Shown: positions 50,516 to 58,840, numbered from the stretch's first letter. The stretch is DNA of 64,000 bases from an uncultured Lachnospiraceae bacterium (GCA_900549995.1 URQQ01000014.1:1-64000); one strand, 5' to 3'. The notes: generated by a model from the letters alone, not told the origin. Numbers and translations: made by a program.

Positions 50516-51217
50516 ATGAAAAAAGAAATGGTCAATATACATGGGATACCTGCGGTGATCTGGGGGGATTCTTCTTCCAGGGGAATCATAGCAGTTCACG
50601 GAAATATGTCCCATAAAATGGATGTACCGGTGGAGCGGCTTGCTTCTGAGGCAGTAGAAAAGGGATATCAGGTGTTAAGTTTTGATTTGCCGGAACATGG
50701 AGAACGGAAAGAGGAGAAAACTCTTTGCAAAGTAAAGCAATGTGTAAAAGAGCTTTGTGTTATTATGGAGTATGCGAAGGCAGAGTGGAAAGAGATCAGC
50801 CTGTTCGCAAATAGTATGGGTGCATATTTTAGTCTGTTGGCTTATGAGAATGAAAATCTGAAACATGCATGGTTTCTATCACCGGTTGTAGATATGGAGC
50901 GGATCATAGAGAATATGATGCAGTGGTTTCAGGTGACAGAAGAGCAGTTAGAGACAGAACAGACGGTCGCGACACCGATCGGCCAGAACCTGTACTGGGA
51001 TTATTACTGTTATGTAAAAGAACACCCGGTCAGAGTATGGAATGTTCCGACAGACATTTTATATGGTGAAAAAGATGAGATGTGTGAACAGGAAATCGTA
51101 GCAGATTTCGTAAAACAGTTTGGATGTGAATTGGAAATTGTAAAAGGAGCCGAGCATTACTTTCATACGCCGGAGCAGTTGCAGGCACTGGAGAATTGGC
51201 TTCAAAACACGCTGTGA
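50516..51217 (+). CDS. alpha/beta hydrolase
   Basis: The 233-residue protein has the fold pattern GIIAVHGNMSHKMD with the oxyanion region, the nucleophile elbow FANSMGAYF (Ser in A-N-S-M-G), the acid strand in TDILYGEKDEM and the catalytic His in KGAEHYFHTPEQ. It resembles small esterases or lysophospholipase-like hydrolases. Its substrate is unknown. The gene overlaps nothing and starts 20 bases after the GNAT stop. Confidence 0.8.
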   Translation: MKKEMVNIHGIPAVIWGDSSSRGIIAVHGNMSHKMDVPVERLASEAVEKGYQVLSFDLPEHGERKEEKTLCKVKQCVKELCVIMEYAKAEWKEISLFANSMGAYFSLLAYENENLKHAWFLSPVVDMERIIENMMQWFQVTEEQLETEQTVATPIGQNLYWDYYCYVKEHPVRVWNVPTDILYGEKDEMCEQEIVADFVKQFGCELEIVKGAEHYFHTPEQLQALENWLQNTL

Positions 51218-51327
51218 TGAGAAATTCCTTCTGTTTGCGCGCGCTGGTTGCGTAGATATACAGTGCAGTTTATGGAATGCAATTACGTGATTCGATATAC
51301 TCGAAGAAACAAAAGGAGGAATTGAAT

Positions 51328-51813
51328 ATGGAAGTATCAGAGAAAATATTAAAGCTCAGGAAGGCGAATAACCTGACACAGGAGGAGCTGGCAGAGAAGC
51401 TGGATGTCTCAAGACAATCTATTTCAAAATGGGAATCAGGACAGACAATACCGGAGCTTGAGAAGCTGGTTGCATTAAGTGAAGTGTTTCAGGTGACAAC
51501 AGACTACTTATTAAAACCGTCTGAGCTGGATGAGTTATCGATTAAGACAGAGATGCTCGAGAAAAAACAAGAAGAATTATCGAGAGAAAACGAGAAAAGA
51601 CGAGAAAAACAGTATTATATCTTCAGCTGCGCAGGAATTTATCTGGTGGCGGCAGCGATTGTGATGCTTGTCAACCGTATTTCCATGGAAAATGATTTTC
51701 TGTGGAATATATTTCCCGGAATTACGCTTCCGGCAGTTGTGTTCCTGATTGCCACAGCGATCGCGATTTTCGTGTGTCTGAGACATAAAAAATATTGCGG
51801 ACGAAGAGAGTAG
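51328..51813 (+). CDS. XRE-family regulator with C-terminal membrane helices
   Basis: The 161-residue protein has an N-terminal helix-turn-helix (LKLRKANNLTQEELAEKLDVSRQSISKWESGQTIPELEKLVALSEVF). A Glu/Lys-rich coiled linker and two C-terminal membrane helices (about 100-120 and 133-155) follow. Such proteins tether a DNA-binding domain to the membrane and sense envelope state. AAAGGAGGA at 51312-51320 sets the ATG at 51328. The following hairpin terminator makes it a single-gene unit. Confidence 0.82.
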   Translation: MEVSEKILKLRKANNLTQEELAEKLDVSRQSISKWESGQTIPELEKLVALSEVFQVTTDYLLKPSELDELSIKTEMLEKKQEELSRENEKRREKQYYIFSCAGIYLVAAAIVMLVNRISMENDFLWNIFPGITLPAVVFLIATAIAIFVCLRHKKYCGRRE

Positions 51814-51820
51814 TTTAAAA

Positions 51821-51868
51821 AGCGGGTTCTATGAGATTCAATAAGAATTGATGGAACTCGTTTTTTTC
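51821..51868 (+). terminator. terminator after the membrane XRE gene
   Basis: Arms around CGGGTTC (51823-51829) and GAACTCG (51854-51860) pair imperfectly and are followed by TTTTTTT. Confidence 0.65.
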
Positions 51869-51928
51869 ATATTTTCTGTCACACAGTGGGGAGACAGGTG
51901 TCTAATATATTATAGGAGGTAAGATAAC

Positions 51929-52780
51929 ATGAGTGAAAAAACAAACGAAGAATTATGGTGTTTAATTGACAAAGCAACTTCTGGTGATAAGGAGGCCCTG
52001 GAGACAGTGATTTTAAGTGTCAGGGATATGGTATTTAATCTTTCGCTCAGAATGCTTGGGACGTTTCCGGATGCAGAGGATGCTACTCAGGATATCGTTC
52101 TGAAGATTATCACGCATCTTTCATCATTTAAGAAGGAAAGTTCATTTTCCACCTGGGTGTTTCGGATTGCAACGAATCATCTGATCAATTATAAAAAGCA
52201 TATGTTTGCCCACGCGCCATTAAATTTTGAATTTTATGGACAAGATATTGAAAATGCAAATCTCAGTGATATCCCTGACCTGACACAAAACGTAGAAAAG
52301 GGAATATTGGAAGAAGAGCTGAAGATGTCCTGTACCAACGTTATGCTGCAGTGTCTGGACATGGAAAGCCGGTGTATCTTTGTACTTGGAACGATGTTCA
52401 GGATCGACAGCCGGATCGCCGGTGATATTCTGGATATGACACCGGAGGCGTACCGGCAGAAGCTTTCAAGAATCCGGAGAAAAGTGGCAGATTTTCTTAC
52501 GGATTACTGCGGCGAATATGGGAAGGGCAAATGCCGCTGCAAAGAGAGAGTTAATTATGCGATTCAAAGCCACAGGCTGAATCCAGGAGCTCTGGACTAC
52601 ACGGCGGCGGTTGAACTTCCGAAAGAAAAGATGCAGCTGTTTAAAAATGCAATGGAAGAAATTGATGGTCTCTCCGGGCAGTTTTCATTTTGTAAAGAAT
52701 ATGAATCGCCGGAACGGACAAAACAGTTTCTGCGGGATTTTCTGGAGTCGCCGGCATTGTCAACTGTGAAAAATTCGTAG
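51929..52780 (+). CDS. ECF sigma factor with long C-terminal extension
   Basis: The 283-residue protein has sigma region 2 (MVFNLSLRMLGTFPDAEDATQDIVLKIITHLSSFKKESSFSTWVFRIATNHLINYKK) and region 4 (CIFVLGTMFRIDSRIAGDILDMTPEAYRQKLSRIRRKV). It goes on for ~100 residues past region 4. The extension has a Cys cluster CGEYGKGKCRCKERV and then a helical tail, so it may carry its own sensing or anti-sigma-like part. Ordinary ECF sigma factors are 160-200 residues, and no separate anti-sigma gene follows. AGGAGG precedes the ATG. Confidence 0.82.
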   Translation: MSEKTNEELWCLIDKATSGDKEALETVILSVRDMVFNLSLRMLGTFPDAEDATQDIVLKIITHLSSFKKESSFSTWVFRIATNHLINYKKHMFAHAPLNFEFYGQDIENANLSDIPDLTQNVEKGILEEELKMSCTNVMLQCLDMESRCIFVLGTMFRIDSRIAGDILDMTPEAYRQKLSRIRRKVADFLTDYCGEYGKGKCRCKERVNYAIQSHRLNPGALDYTAAVELPKEKMQLFKNAMEEIDGLSGQFSFCKEYESPERTKQFLRDFLESPALSTVKNS

Positions 52781-52790
52781 GAGGATTGTG

Positions 52791-53474
52791 ATGAATACAG
52801 AACTGATATTGAAATTTCTGACAGAGTTAAGTGAAAATAATAACCGTGACTGGTACCATGCCCATAAGGCAGAGTATAAAGAGGCAAATGAGCAGTTCGA
52901 AGAATTGCTGCAGGATCTGATACTGCGAATTGGTGAGACTGACAGCAGTATTCTGCACAACATACCGAGAGAACTTACATTCAAACTTGTGCGTGATACC
53001 AGATTCAGCCATGACAAATCACCTTACAATCCAGCATTCCGGGCACATATTTCTTCAAAAGGAAAACTGCCGGTTCCGGTTGGGTATTACATCATGATAA
53101 AGCCGGGCGGTCAGTCATTTTTGGGCGGAGGTCTTTTTGCCGATATGTTTAAAGACGCGACAACGATGGTGAGAGATTATATTGTAAAACATCCCGGCGA
53201 GTGGCAACAGATCATCGAGGCACCAGATTTTAAAGAACATTTTGAAGTCCGGGGAACAGCACTGAAAAATGTGCCGAGCGGATATGACAAAGAGCATCCC
53301 CAGGCAGAATATCTGAAATTCAAAAGCTGGTTTCTGGAATATCCGGTCAGTGATGAAGTCATCAAAGATGTCGACCGTTTCTCCGATTTGGCCGTAGATA
53401 TCTTTCAGAAGATGAAACTATTCAATGACTATCTCAATCAGGCACTGGAAGGATTTAAAATGCCGAAAAGATAG
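52791..53474 (+). CDS. DUF2461 family protein
   Basis: The 227-residue protein has the family pattern LKFLTELSENNNRDWYHAHKAEYKEANEQFEELLQDLI, LTFKLVRDTRFSHDKSPYNPAFRAHISSKGK and GYYIMIKPGGQSFLGGGLF. DUF2461 proteins have no assigned reaction. The start ATG at 52791 is preceded by AGGAGGA that overlaps the sigma factor stop, and an adjacent GTG at 52788 is possible. The tight spacing suggests it is expressed together with the sigma factor. Confidence 0.85.
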   Translation: MNTELILKFLTELSENNNRDWYHAHKAEYKEANEQFEELLQDLILRIGETDSSILHNIPRELTFKLVRDTRFSHDKSPYNPAFRAHISSKGKLPVPVGYYIMIKPGGQSFLGGGLFADMFKDATTMVRDYIVKHPGEWQQIIEAPDFKEHFEVRGTALKNVPSGYDKEHPQAEYLKFKSWFLEYPVSDEVIKDVDRFSDLAVDIFQKMKLFNDYLNQALEGFKMPKR

Positions 53475-53518
53475 AAAAATAGATCATAAAAATGAATCAT
53501 AAATAATGAAAGACAGAC

Positions 53519-53757
53519 GTGTCCCCAATTGCAAAACGATATGTCCCTGATTGAAGAACAACCTGTCCCCAACTGAAAATAGACCCGTCCCCGTTTGAAT
53601 TACAATGGCAAAATAGACAAAGTTTTGGAGAAATACACCAGAATATAAATCTTGTTTTGGTTAAATTGCAATTGGGGACAGGTCAGACTGCAGTTGGGGA
53701 CAGGTTGGTCTGGCGTTGGGGACGTAATTCGGCTGAAAAAGATTACGTCCCCAATTA
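53519..53757. repeat. inverted array of GTCCCCAAYTG repeat words
   Basis: In the 5' half, four words occur in one orientation: GTCCCCAATTG (53521), GTCCCTGATTG (53543), GTCCCCAACTG (53565) and GTCCCCGTTTG (53587). The 3' half has CAATTGGGGAC (53669), CAGTTGGGGAC (53691) and GCGTTGGGGAC (53713) in the opposite orientation. A hairpin GGGGACGTAATTC...GATTACGTCCCC (53719-53752) closes the array. The whole region could fold into a large imperfect stem. No gene is present in it. Confidence 0.75.
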
Positions 53758-54519
53758 GATTTCCAAGCCGCATTCGAGTGCCAGTGACATATAGTTCTCA
53801 GCGCCGCTTAGTCCGCAATCCATCAGATCTCTGGGCTGCCATACTTCGTGATCGAGATTGTCTGCGCCGTAGAAGAACTGGAGGAATGGCACATTTCTGT
53901 ATTTTGCAGCTGCAAGCAGAGCGGAGTATTCCATGTCGACGGCAATACATCCGGAGTTTTTGCGTTCTGCAATTGCATCGGCCGTTTCGCGGTAGATGGC
54001 GTCTGTCGTCCAGATTTTTCCGGAGGTGTAAGGGTATCCGCATCTGGTTAAACAGCATTTTAGAATTTCAGCGGATTCAGGATCTGGGGTGAGTTCCTGG
54101 CTGGGTGCGATATAATGGTAACTTGTGCCTTCATCTCTGACAGCAGCAGTGGGAATGATGATGTTCTGCTGGACTTTCTGGTCGTCCAGGACACCACAGC
54201 TTCCAAAGAAGATGAATTTCTTCGCACCTAAAGCGATCAGTTCTTCGAAACCACATACGCAGGCCGGCGCCCCGACAAGTGACAGGCAGAAAGCAAAATC
54301 TCGGCCTTTGTAGTTGATTTTATAGACTGGATTGACGCCGTTGGCGGTGGTAAGGCTGGCAATGACTTCGGCATGTTTCAGTGATGCAAATTTATCAATG
54401 ATCTGTCTGGAAAATGTCGATATGCACACCTCAGGAAAATCATCCACTGGTTTTACAATATCTTCTGGGTTGATGAAAGCTTTTGAGGTTATTTTAGGTT
54501 CATAAAAAACAGTATTCAT
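53755..54519 (-). CDS. nucleoside phosphorylase family protein
   Basis: The 254-residue protein matches the PNP/UDP phosphorylase superfamily: LSLVGAPACVCGFEELIALGAKKFIFFGSCGVL carries the phosphate-binding Gly-rich strand, and VDMEYSALLAAAKYRNVPFLQFFYGADNL the nucleoside-binding Met-Glu. It probably splits purine or pyrimidine nucleosides with phosphate. The start at 54519 follows AAAGGAAGG. The TetR gene lies 25 bases upstream in the same direction, so the two may form an operon. Confidence 0.83.
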   Translation of the reverse strand: MNTVFYEPKITSKAFINPEDIVKPVDDFPEVCISTFSRQIIDKFASLKHAEVIASLTTANGVNPVYKINYKGRDFAFCLSLVGAPACVCGFEELIALGAKKFIFFGSCGVLDDQKVQQNIIIPTAAVRDEGTSYHYIAPSQELTPDPESAEILKCCLTRCGYPYTSGKIWTTDAIYRETADAIAERKNSGCIAVDMEYSALLAAAKYRNVPFLQFFYGADNLDHEVWQPRDLMDCGLSGAENYMSLALECGLEI

Positions 54520-54544
54520 ATGTTTTCCTTCCTTTCCATCCTGC

Positions 54545-55123
54545 TTATGCCAGTAACAGCTGTCTGATTTGGCTCATGATTCTTTTTGGTATTTCTTTCT
54601 CTATCTCCATAAGCTTACTGTACATTCGGACTCCCTGGTATGAAAATACAATTAAATCATAGACTGCTGCCGGGTCTGTCTGTTTAAATTCCTTTGTTTC
54701 TATTCCATATGCAATCAGTTCAGTCCACATTTCCCTGGACCGCAGATACTGTTTGCGTATGGAATTGTCAGTTTTAGATCTGAGTGGATCGCTGAAAAAC
54801 TCATAGATCGCAACGCTTAATGAAGCCTCGCTGTCAATCATTTCCGTTTCATATCGGTTCAATATATCTTCCAGTATTTCTGAGGCAGGTACATGGTTCC
54901 TGATTTTGTCTGCAAATTCATTTTGCTGGTGATTCAGAAACTCTTCAGTGATTTCTGAAAAAATCTCCGCTGTGCTTCCGTAATGTCTGTATAACCCGCC
55001 GCGGCTTAAGCCTGTGCGGTCGCAGATATCTTTCATGGTGACATCTTTGTAGCCTTTTTGGGCAAATAGCTTACAGGCTTCAGCGCATATGAAATGTTTT
55101 GTTTTACTGCCTTTGGTATCCAT
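54545..55123 (-). CDS. TetR/AcrR-family repressor
   Basis: The 192-residue protein has the TetR helix-turn-helix AEACKLFAQKGYKDVTMKDICDRTGLSRGGLYRHYGSTAEIFSEI at about 12-56 and a helical ligand domain. AAAGGAG precedes the ATG at 55123; an upstream in-frame ATG at 55138 overlaps the ribosome binding site. Its promoter at 55162-55190 is packed with two perfect palindromes, so it almost surely represses itself. The nucleoside phosphorylase gene downstream is the probable co-regulated gene. Confidence 0.87.
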   Translation of the reverse strand: MDTKGSKTKHFICAEACKLFAQKGYKDVTMKDICDRTGLSRGGLYRHYGSTAEIFSEITEEFLNHQQNEFADKIRNHVPASEILEDILNRYETEMIDSEASLSVAIYEFFSDPLRSKTDNSIRKQYLRSREMWTELIAYGIETKEFKQTDPAAVYDLIVFSYQGVRMYSKLMEIEKEIPKRIMSQIRQLLLA

Positions 55124-55144
55124 GAATACTCCTTTCATTAAAGC

Positions 55145-55190
55145 GACACTAGTGTCTTTTTATTATGCGACACGCGTGTCGTTTTGTCAA
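55145..55190 (-). promoter_or_regulatory. TetR promoter with two palindromic operators
   Basis: On the minus strand TTGACA (55190-55185), 17 bases, CATAAT (55167-55162). The spacer contains the 14-bp palindrome CGACACGCGTGTCG (55168-55181). A second palindrome, GACACTAGTGTC (55145-55156), covers the start of transcription. Both share GACAC...GTGTC, the likely TetR recognition core. Confidence 0.85.
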
Positions 55191-55250
55191 GCTGTTATAA
55201 GAAAGATTCTGTTTTAGCATATTGGAAAAGAGAACATCTGGAAAGATAAA

Positions 55251-55279
55251 TTGCCCGGGGAGAAAATTGGGGGTATAAT
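55251..55279 (+). promoter_or_regulatory. promoter of the methyltransferase/Y-polymerase genes
   Basis: TTGCCC at 55251-55256 and TATAAT at 55274-55279 are 17 bases apart, 34 bases ahead of the gene at 55313. Confidence 0.65.
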
Positions 55280-55312
55280 AAAAGCATTAGAATTTTCATA
55301 AAGGAGCAGGCG

Positions 55313-55981
55313 ATGAAAGATAATATTTCGGCTTTTAATGCAACTGAATATGACGGCAAGATCAAATGTACGATTCCTTATTATGAAGAGTTTTATCGGC
55401 AGGTGATTGATGTTGTAAGAAATTATAGTTCAGAAGAGCTGACATGGCTGGATGTGGGATGCGGAACAGGAAAAATGGCCCGGGAGGCATTTCATGAGCT
55501 GAATATCCGGAAGTTTGTATTCTGTGACAGTTCTGAGGAAATGATAAAGAGTACAAAGCAGGAATTTGCATCTCAGAATGCGGAATTTCTGATCTCAGAT
55601 ATACAGGAACTGAACTATACAGATGCGTTTGACGTGGTTACGGCAATTCAGGTGAATCATTACCTGCCAGGAAAGAAACGGGCCAAAGCCTATGCAAAGT
55701 GCCATAAAGCACTGAAACCGGGAGGCATCTTTATCAACTTTGAAAACTTTGAACCGCAGGACAGCGCATGTGAGGACTTATACTTAAAACGCTGGAAAGA
55801 ATATCAGCGCCGTCAGGGAAAAAGTGAAGAGGAGTGCGAGGAGCATAGAAGCAGGTATAAGAGAGAATATTTTCCGATCCCGGTGACAGAGCAGCAAAGA
55901 CTGATGAAAGAATGCGGATTCCGGTCGGCGGAGCTTTTGTGGCTGTCATATATGCAGGCGGGAATCCTGGGGATAAAGTAA
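55313..55981 (+). CDS. class I SAM-dependent methyltransferase
   Basis: The 222-residue protein has motif I LDVGCGTGKMAREAF, the acidic loop in FVFCDSSEEMIKS, LISDIQELNYTDAFDVVTAIQ (motifs II-IV) and PGGIFINFENFEP. It is of the small-molecule or tRNA-type class, target unknown. GGAGCAGG precedes the ATG. The Y-family polymerase gene lies 24 bases after its stop in the same direction, so both may be co-transcribed. Confidence 0.85.
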   Translation: MKDNISAFNATEYDGKIKCTIPYYEEFYRQVIDVVRNYSSEELTWLDVGCGTGKMAREAFHELNIRKFVFCDSSEEMIKSTKQEFASQNAEFLISDIQELNYTDAFDVVTAIQVNHYLPGKKRAKAYAKCHKALKPGGIFINFENFEPQDSACEDLYLKRWKEYQRRQGKSEEECEEHRSRYKREYFPIPVTEQQRLMKECGFRSAELLWLSYMQAGILGIK

Positions 55982-56005
55982 AAGTAGTGAAGGAGGGGAG
56001 GAAGT

Positions 56006-57274
56006 ATGGCAGAAGAAAAAACATATATCTGTATCGATTTAAAATCGTTCTACGCATCGGTTGAGTGCATAGAGCGTGGCCTGGATCCTATGACTGCGAA
56101 CCTTGTTGTCGCAGATCCGGAGCGCACGGAGAAAACGATCTGTCTGGCGGTCTCCCCGTCGATGAGAGCCATGGGAATTCCGGGCCGGTGCAGAGTTTTT
56201 CAGATTCCGCAAAATGTAGAATATCTGATGGCACCGCCGAGGATGCAGATGTACATTGACTATTCGGCTGATATTTATGCAATTTATCTTAAATATATTG
56301 CGAAAGAAGATATCCATGTATATTCAATCGATGAGGTGTTCATGGATGTGACGGATTATCTTCCCATGTACCAGATGACAGCAGGGGAACTCGGCAGGAT
56401 GATTATGAGAGATGTCCTGGAGACGAAAGGGATTACTTCATCCTGTGGGATCGGAACAAATCTCTATCTTGCCAAGATTGCGATGGATATTACGGCTAAG
56501 AATGCCAAAGACCATATCGGGGTGCTGGACGAAAAAAGCTATAGAAGGACATTGTGGGACCACCGTCCGCTGACAGATTTCTGGAGAGTGGGGGCCGGAA
56601 CCGCAAAGAGATTGGAAAGCATAGGTATTTCGACAATGAGAGGGATTGCAGAAGCGGAAGAAGAGGTACTGTACAAGCTGTTTGGAATTGACGCAGAACT
56701 CCTGATTGACCATGCCTGGGGGAGAGAGATTACGACCATCGCTGATATTAAAGAGTATAAACCGAAAGCAAATTCTATTTCGAGCGGACAGGTACTTGGA
56801 TGTGATTATAATTTTGAGGATGGGAAACTCGTTGTAAAGGAAATGGCAGATCTTCTCTGTCTGGAACTTGTAGAGAAAGGTCTGGTGACGGATTCCATCA
56901 CTCTTCATGTGGGGTATGCGAATCGTTTGAATAAAAAGTCAGCCCATGGGACGACGAAAATGACAGTCACAACAAGTTCCGCCAGGCAGATTATATCTTA
57001 TACGCTCAAACTCTATGAGCGCATTGTGGACAGAAATTGTCCTGTCCACAGAGTGAACCTGGCATTTAACAATGTGTTGGATGAGATATATAAACAATAT
57101 GACCTGTTTACGGATCCGGCGGAATTGGAGCGGGAGAACAAGATGCAGAAGGCAATGCTGGATATCAAGGAAAAGTTTGGTAAAAATGCGATATTAAAGG
57201 GAATGAATCTGGAGGAACATGCCACAGCGATGGAGCGCAACAGACAGATTGGAGGGCATAAAAGTGGTGTCTAA
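56006..57274 (+). CDS. Y-family DNA polymerase (UmuC/DinB-like)
   Basis: The 422-residue translesion polymerase begins YICIDLKSFYASVECIERG with the first metal-binding Asp, and has VYSIDEVFMDVT with the second acidic pair. It continues with TSSCGIGTNLYLAKIAMDITAKNA, the helix-hairpin-helix thumb region DFWRVGAGTAKRLESIGISTMRGIA, and the little-finger domain. It is closer to UmuC/UvrX-type proteins carried with YolD-like partners than to housekeeping DinB. GGAGGGGAGG precedes the ATG. I see no LexA-like box directly upstream. Confidence 0.9.
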   Translation: MAEEKTYICIDLKSFYASVECIERGLDPMTANLVVADPERTEKTICLAVSPSMRAMGIPGRCRVFQIPQNVEYLMAPPRMQMYIDYSADIYAIYLKYIAKEDIHVYSIDEVFMDVTDYLPMYQMTAGELGRMIMRDVLETKGITSSCGIGTNLYLAKIAMDITAKNAKDHIGVLDEKSYRRTLWDHRPLTDFWRVGAGTAKRLESIGISTMRGIAEAEEEVLYKLFGIDAELLIDHAWGREITTIADIKEYKPKANSISSGQVLGCDYNFEDGKLVVKEMADLLCLELVEKGLVTDSITLHVGYANRLNKKSAHGTTKMTVTTSSARQIISYTLKLYERIVDRNCPVHRVNLAFNNVLDEIYKQYDLFTDPAELERENKMQKAMLDIKEKFGKNAILKGMNLEEHATAMERNRQIGGHKSGV

Positions 57275-57599
57275 GATGAGCCGTGAGGACCGTGCAAAAC
57301 AATTCATGCCATTTGCGGCGCTGAAAGGGTATCCGGATGCACTGAGGAAGAAAGAAAAGATCGTTGTACCCAAGATGGAACTTTCAGAAGAGTATAAAGA
57401 AGAGCTAGATTTAAAAATCGGCCAGGTGCATAATAATGACATCATTACAGTGGTGTATTTCTGTAAAAATGAGTATCTGAAACTGACGGGAATGGTATCG
57501 AGAATTGATGAGACGGCAAGGATACTTAAGATAGTGAATACAAAGATTTCATTTGAAGATATTTATGACCTCAGCGGGGACGGGATTAAGATGGAATAA
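57264..57599 (+). CDS. YolD-like protein
   Basis: The 111-residue protein contains the YolD-like pattern MSREDRAKQFMPFAALKGY and then LKIGQVHNNDIITVVYFCKNEYLKLTGMVSRIDETARILKIVN, a small beta-barrel. YolD-like proteins are the usual partners of Y-family polymerases on chromosomes and mobile elements. Start is probably GTG at 57264, 7 bases after GGAGGG, overlapping the polymerase stop by 11 bases; the ATG at 57276 is the alternative. Confidence 0.8.
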   Translation: MVSKMSREDRAKQFMPFAALKGYPDALRKKEKIVVPKMELSEEYKEELDLKIGQVHNNDIITVVYFCKNEYLKLTGMVSRIDETARILKIVNTKISFEDIYDLSGDGIKME

Positions 57600-57604
57600 A
57601 AGAG

Positions 57605-57636
57605 TACAGGATCAGTAAAAAGCTGATCCTGTTTTG
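57605..57636 (+). terminator. terminator after the YolD-like gene
   Basis: ACAGGATCAG at 57606-57615 pairs with CTGATCCTGT at 57622-57631, followed by TTTTG. Confidence 0.75.
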
Positions 57637-57667
57637 TGTGATATATTTGAAATTTTTATGAAATACC

Positions 57668-57695
57668 TGTAACGAATTTCACAGTTTCCGGATAT
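57668..57695 (+). promoter_or_regulatory. ECF-type promoter ahead of the sigma factor gene
   Basis: TGTAAC at 57668-57673 is the typical -35 core (xGTAAC) of many ECF-controlled promoters, and a candidate -10 CGGATA lies 16 bases further on. It suggests the following sigma factor drives its own gene. Confidence 0.4.
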
Positions 57696-57717
57696 ATAGG
57701 CAAGGAGGTGAGCAGAG

Positions 57718-58194
57718 ATGTTGGACATGGATGTCATATACAGGGAGTACGTAGATTCCGTTTTCCGTTTTTTGATGACGCTGTGCCGGGAAGAGGGTAC
57801 GGCAGAAGAACTGACCCAGGAGACTTTCTATCAGGCGGTAAAGTCTGCAGATAAGTATGACGGCACATGCAAAGTGTCTACATGGCTATGCCAGATTGCC
57901 AAACATTTATGGTATCAGGAACTGGAAAAGAGGAAGAGGAAAAACGCATCCATGCTGCAGGAAGAGACTCTTTCCGGTGAAAAAAGTCTTGAAGATAACA
58001 TATGTGTGAAAGAAGAAAAGATGGATTTGTTTAAACGAGTCCACATATTAGATGAGATTTCGAAAGAAGTTGTTCTTCTGCGGGTGACGGGGGCATTTTC
58101 CTTCCGGGAGATCGGTGAGATCTTTGGAAAGAATGAAAATTGGGCCAGAGTCACATTTTACAGGGCAAAGCAGAAAATTGTGAAAGGCAGGTAA
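57718..58194 (+). CDS. ECF sigma factor
   Basis: The 158-residue protein has region 2 (VDSVFRFLMTLCREEGTAEELTQETFYQAVKSADKYDGTCKVSTWLCQIAKHLWYQELEKRKR) and region 4 (LLRVTGAFSFREIGEIFGKNENWARVTFYRAKQKI). It is of ordinary ECF length. AAGGAGGTGA, an almost full anti-Shine-Dalgarno match, precedes the ATG. Its anti-sigma factor follows with 5 bases between, so the pair should respond to an envelope signal. Confidence 0.9.
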   Translation: MLDMDVIYREYVDSVFRFLMTLCREEGTAEELTQETFYQAVKSADKYDGTCKVSTWLCQIAKHLWYQELEKRKRKNASMLQEETLSGEKSLEDNICVKEEKMDLFKRVHILDEISKEVVLLRVTGAFSFREIGEIFGKNENWARVTFYRAKQKIVKGR

Positions 58195-58199
58195 GCAGT

Positions 58200-58826
58200 A
58201 TGAAATGTGAAATCATCAGAGATTTGTTTCCGAGTTATATTGATGGACTGACAAGTGAAGAAAGTAACAGGGCAATCGAGGAACATTTATATCAGTGTGA
58301 CGAGTGTCAGGAAATTCTGGATGGTATGCGAAAGGATATGGAATCGCCGGAATTGGTAGCAGCAAATAAAAAGAATATCAAACCGTTTAAGAAAATGAAA
58401 CGGGCAGTCTGGAAAGCCGTTGGAATCACAATAGTTGTTTGTGCACTTCTTCTGGGCGGGGCGGGATATTATTTCGGTCAGGAATGGAGTCCAAAGGCGG
58501 ATGAAGTAAAGGAAACGATGAGCAGGGACGGACAAATTATTACGATCAAGTTTGCATCAAAAGATAAAAATGTGTATCTTACAGCAGAAGTGGATGCCGA
58601 TGACCCTCATCTGGTTTCAATCAAGGCGAAGAGAATAAACCCGCTGAGCAGGCCGCTTCGTATCAATGGGTATTATGGATTTACATTTATTGACCAGGAC
58701 ACAGTGATGACTTCCGACGGAGGACAGAGAAAATTATCCGACGAAGAGAATTTAAAGATTCAGTATGCGGATCATACGGAAGAGATTAACATGAAAGAAT
58801 TGGCCGGGATTGCAATGAAGAAGTAA
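58200..58826 (+). CDS. zinc-finger anti-sigma factor
   Basis: The 208-residue protein starts MKCEIIRDLFPSYIDGLTSEES with the zf-HC2 anti-sigma domain; HLYQCDECQ supplies the H-x3-C-x2-C zinc ligands. One membrane helix (AVGITIVVCALLLGGAGYYFG at about 74-94) is followed by an outside domain of ~110 residues. It should bind and hold back the sigma factor encoded just before it, releasing it after an external signal. The outside domain has no family I recognise. Confidence 0.88.
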   Translation: MKCEIIRDLFPSYIDGLTSEESNRAIEEHLYQCDECQEILDGMRKDMESPELVAANKKNIKPFKKMKRAVWKAVGITIVVCALLLGGAGYYFGQEWSPKADEVKETMSRDGQIITIKFASKDKNVYLTAEVDADDPHLVSIKAKRINPLSRPLRINGYYGFTFIDQDTVMTSDGGQRKLSDEENLKIQYADHTEEINMKELAGIAMKK

Positions 58827-58840
58827 GCTGGTTATAAAAA

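Noticed and set aside
53519..53757. A CRISPR array
   Set aside because: The repeat words are about 11 bases, occur in both orientations and have irregular spacing of 20-30 bases, and no cas gene is near.
56006..57599. SOS control of the Y-family polymerase and YolD-like genes
   Set aside because: No LexA-like box is seen in the 330 bases before the methyltransferase gene or right before the polymerase gene.
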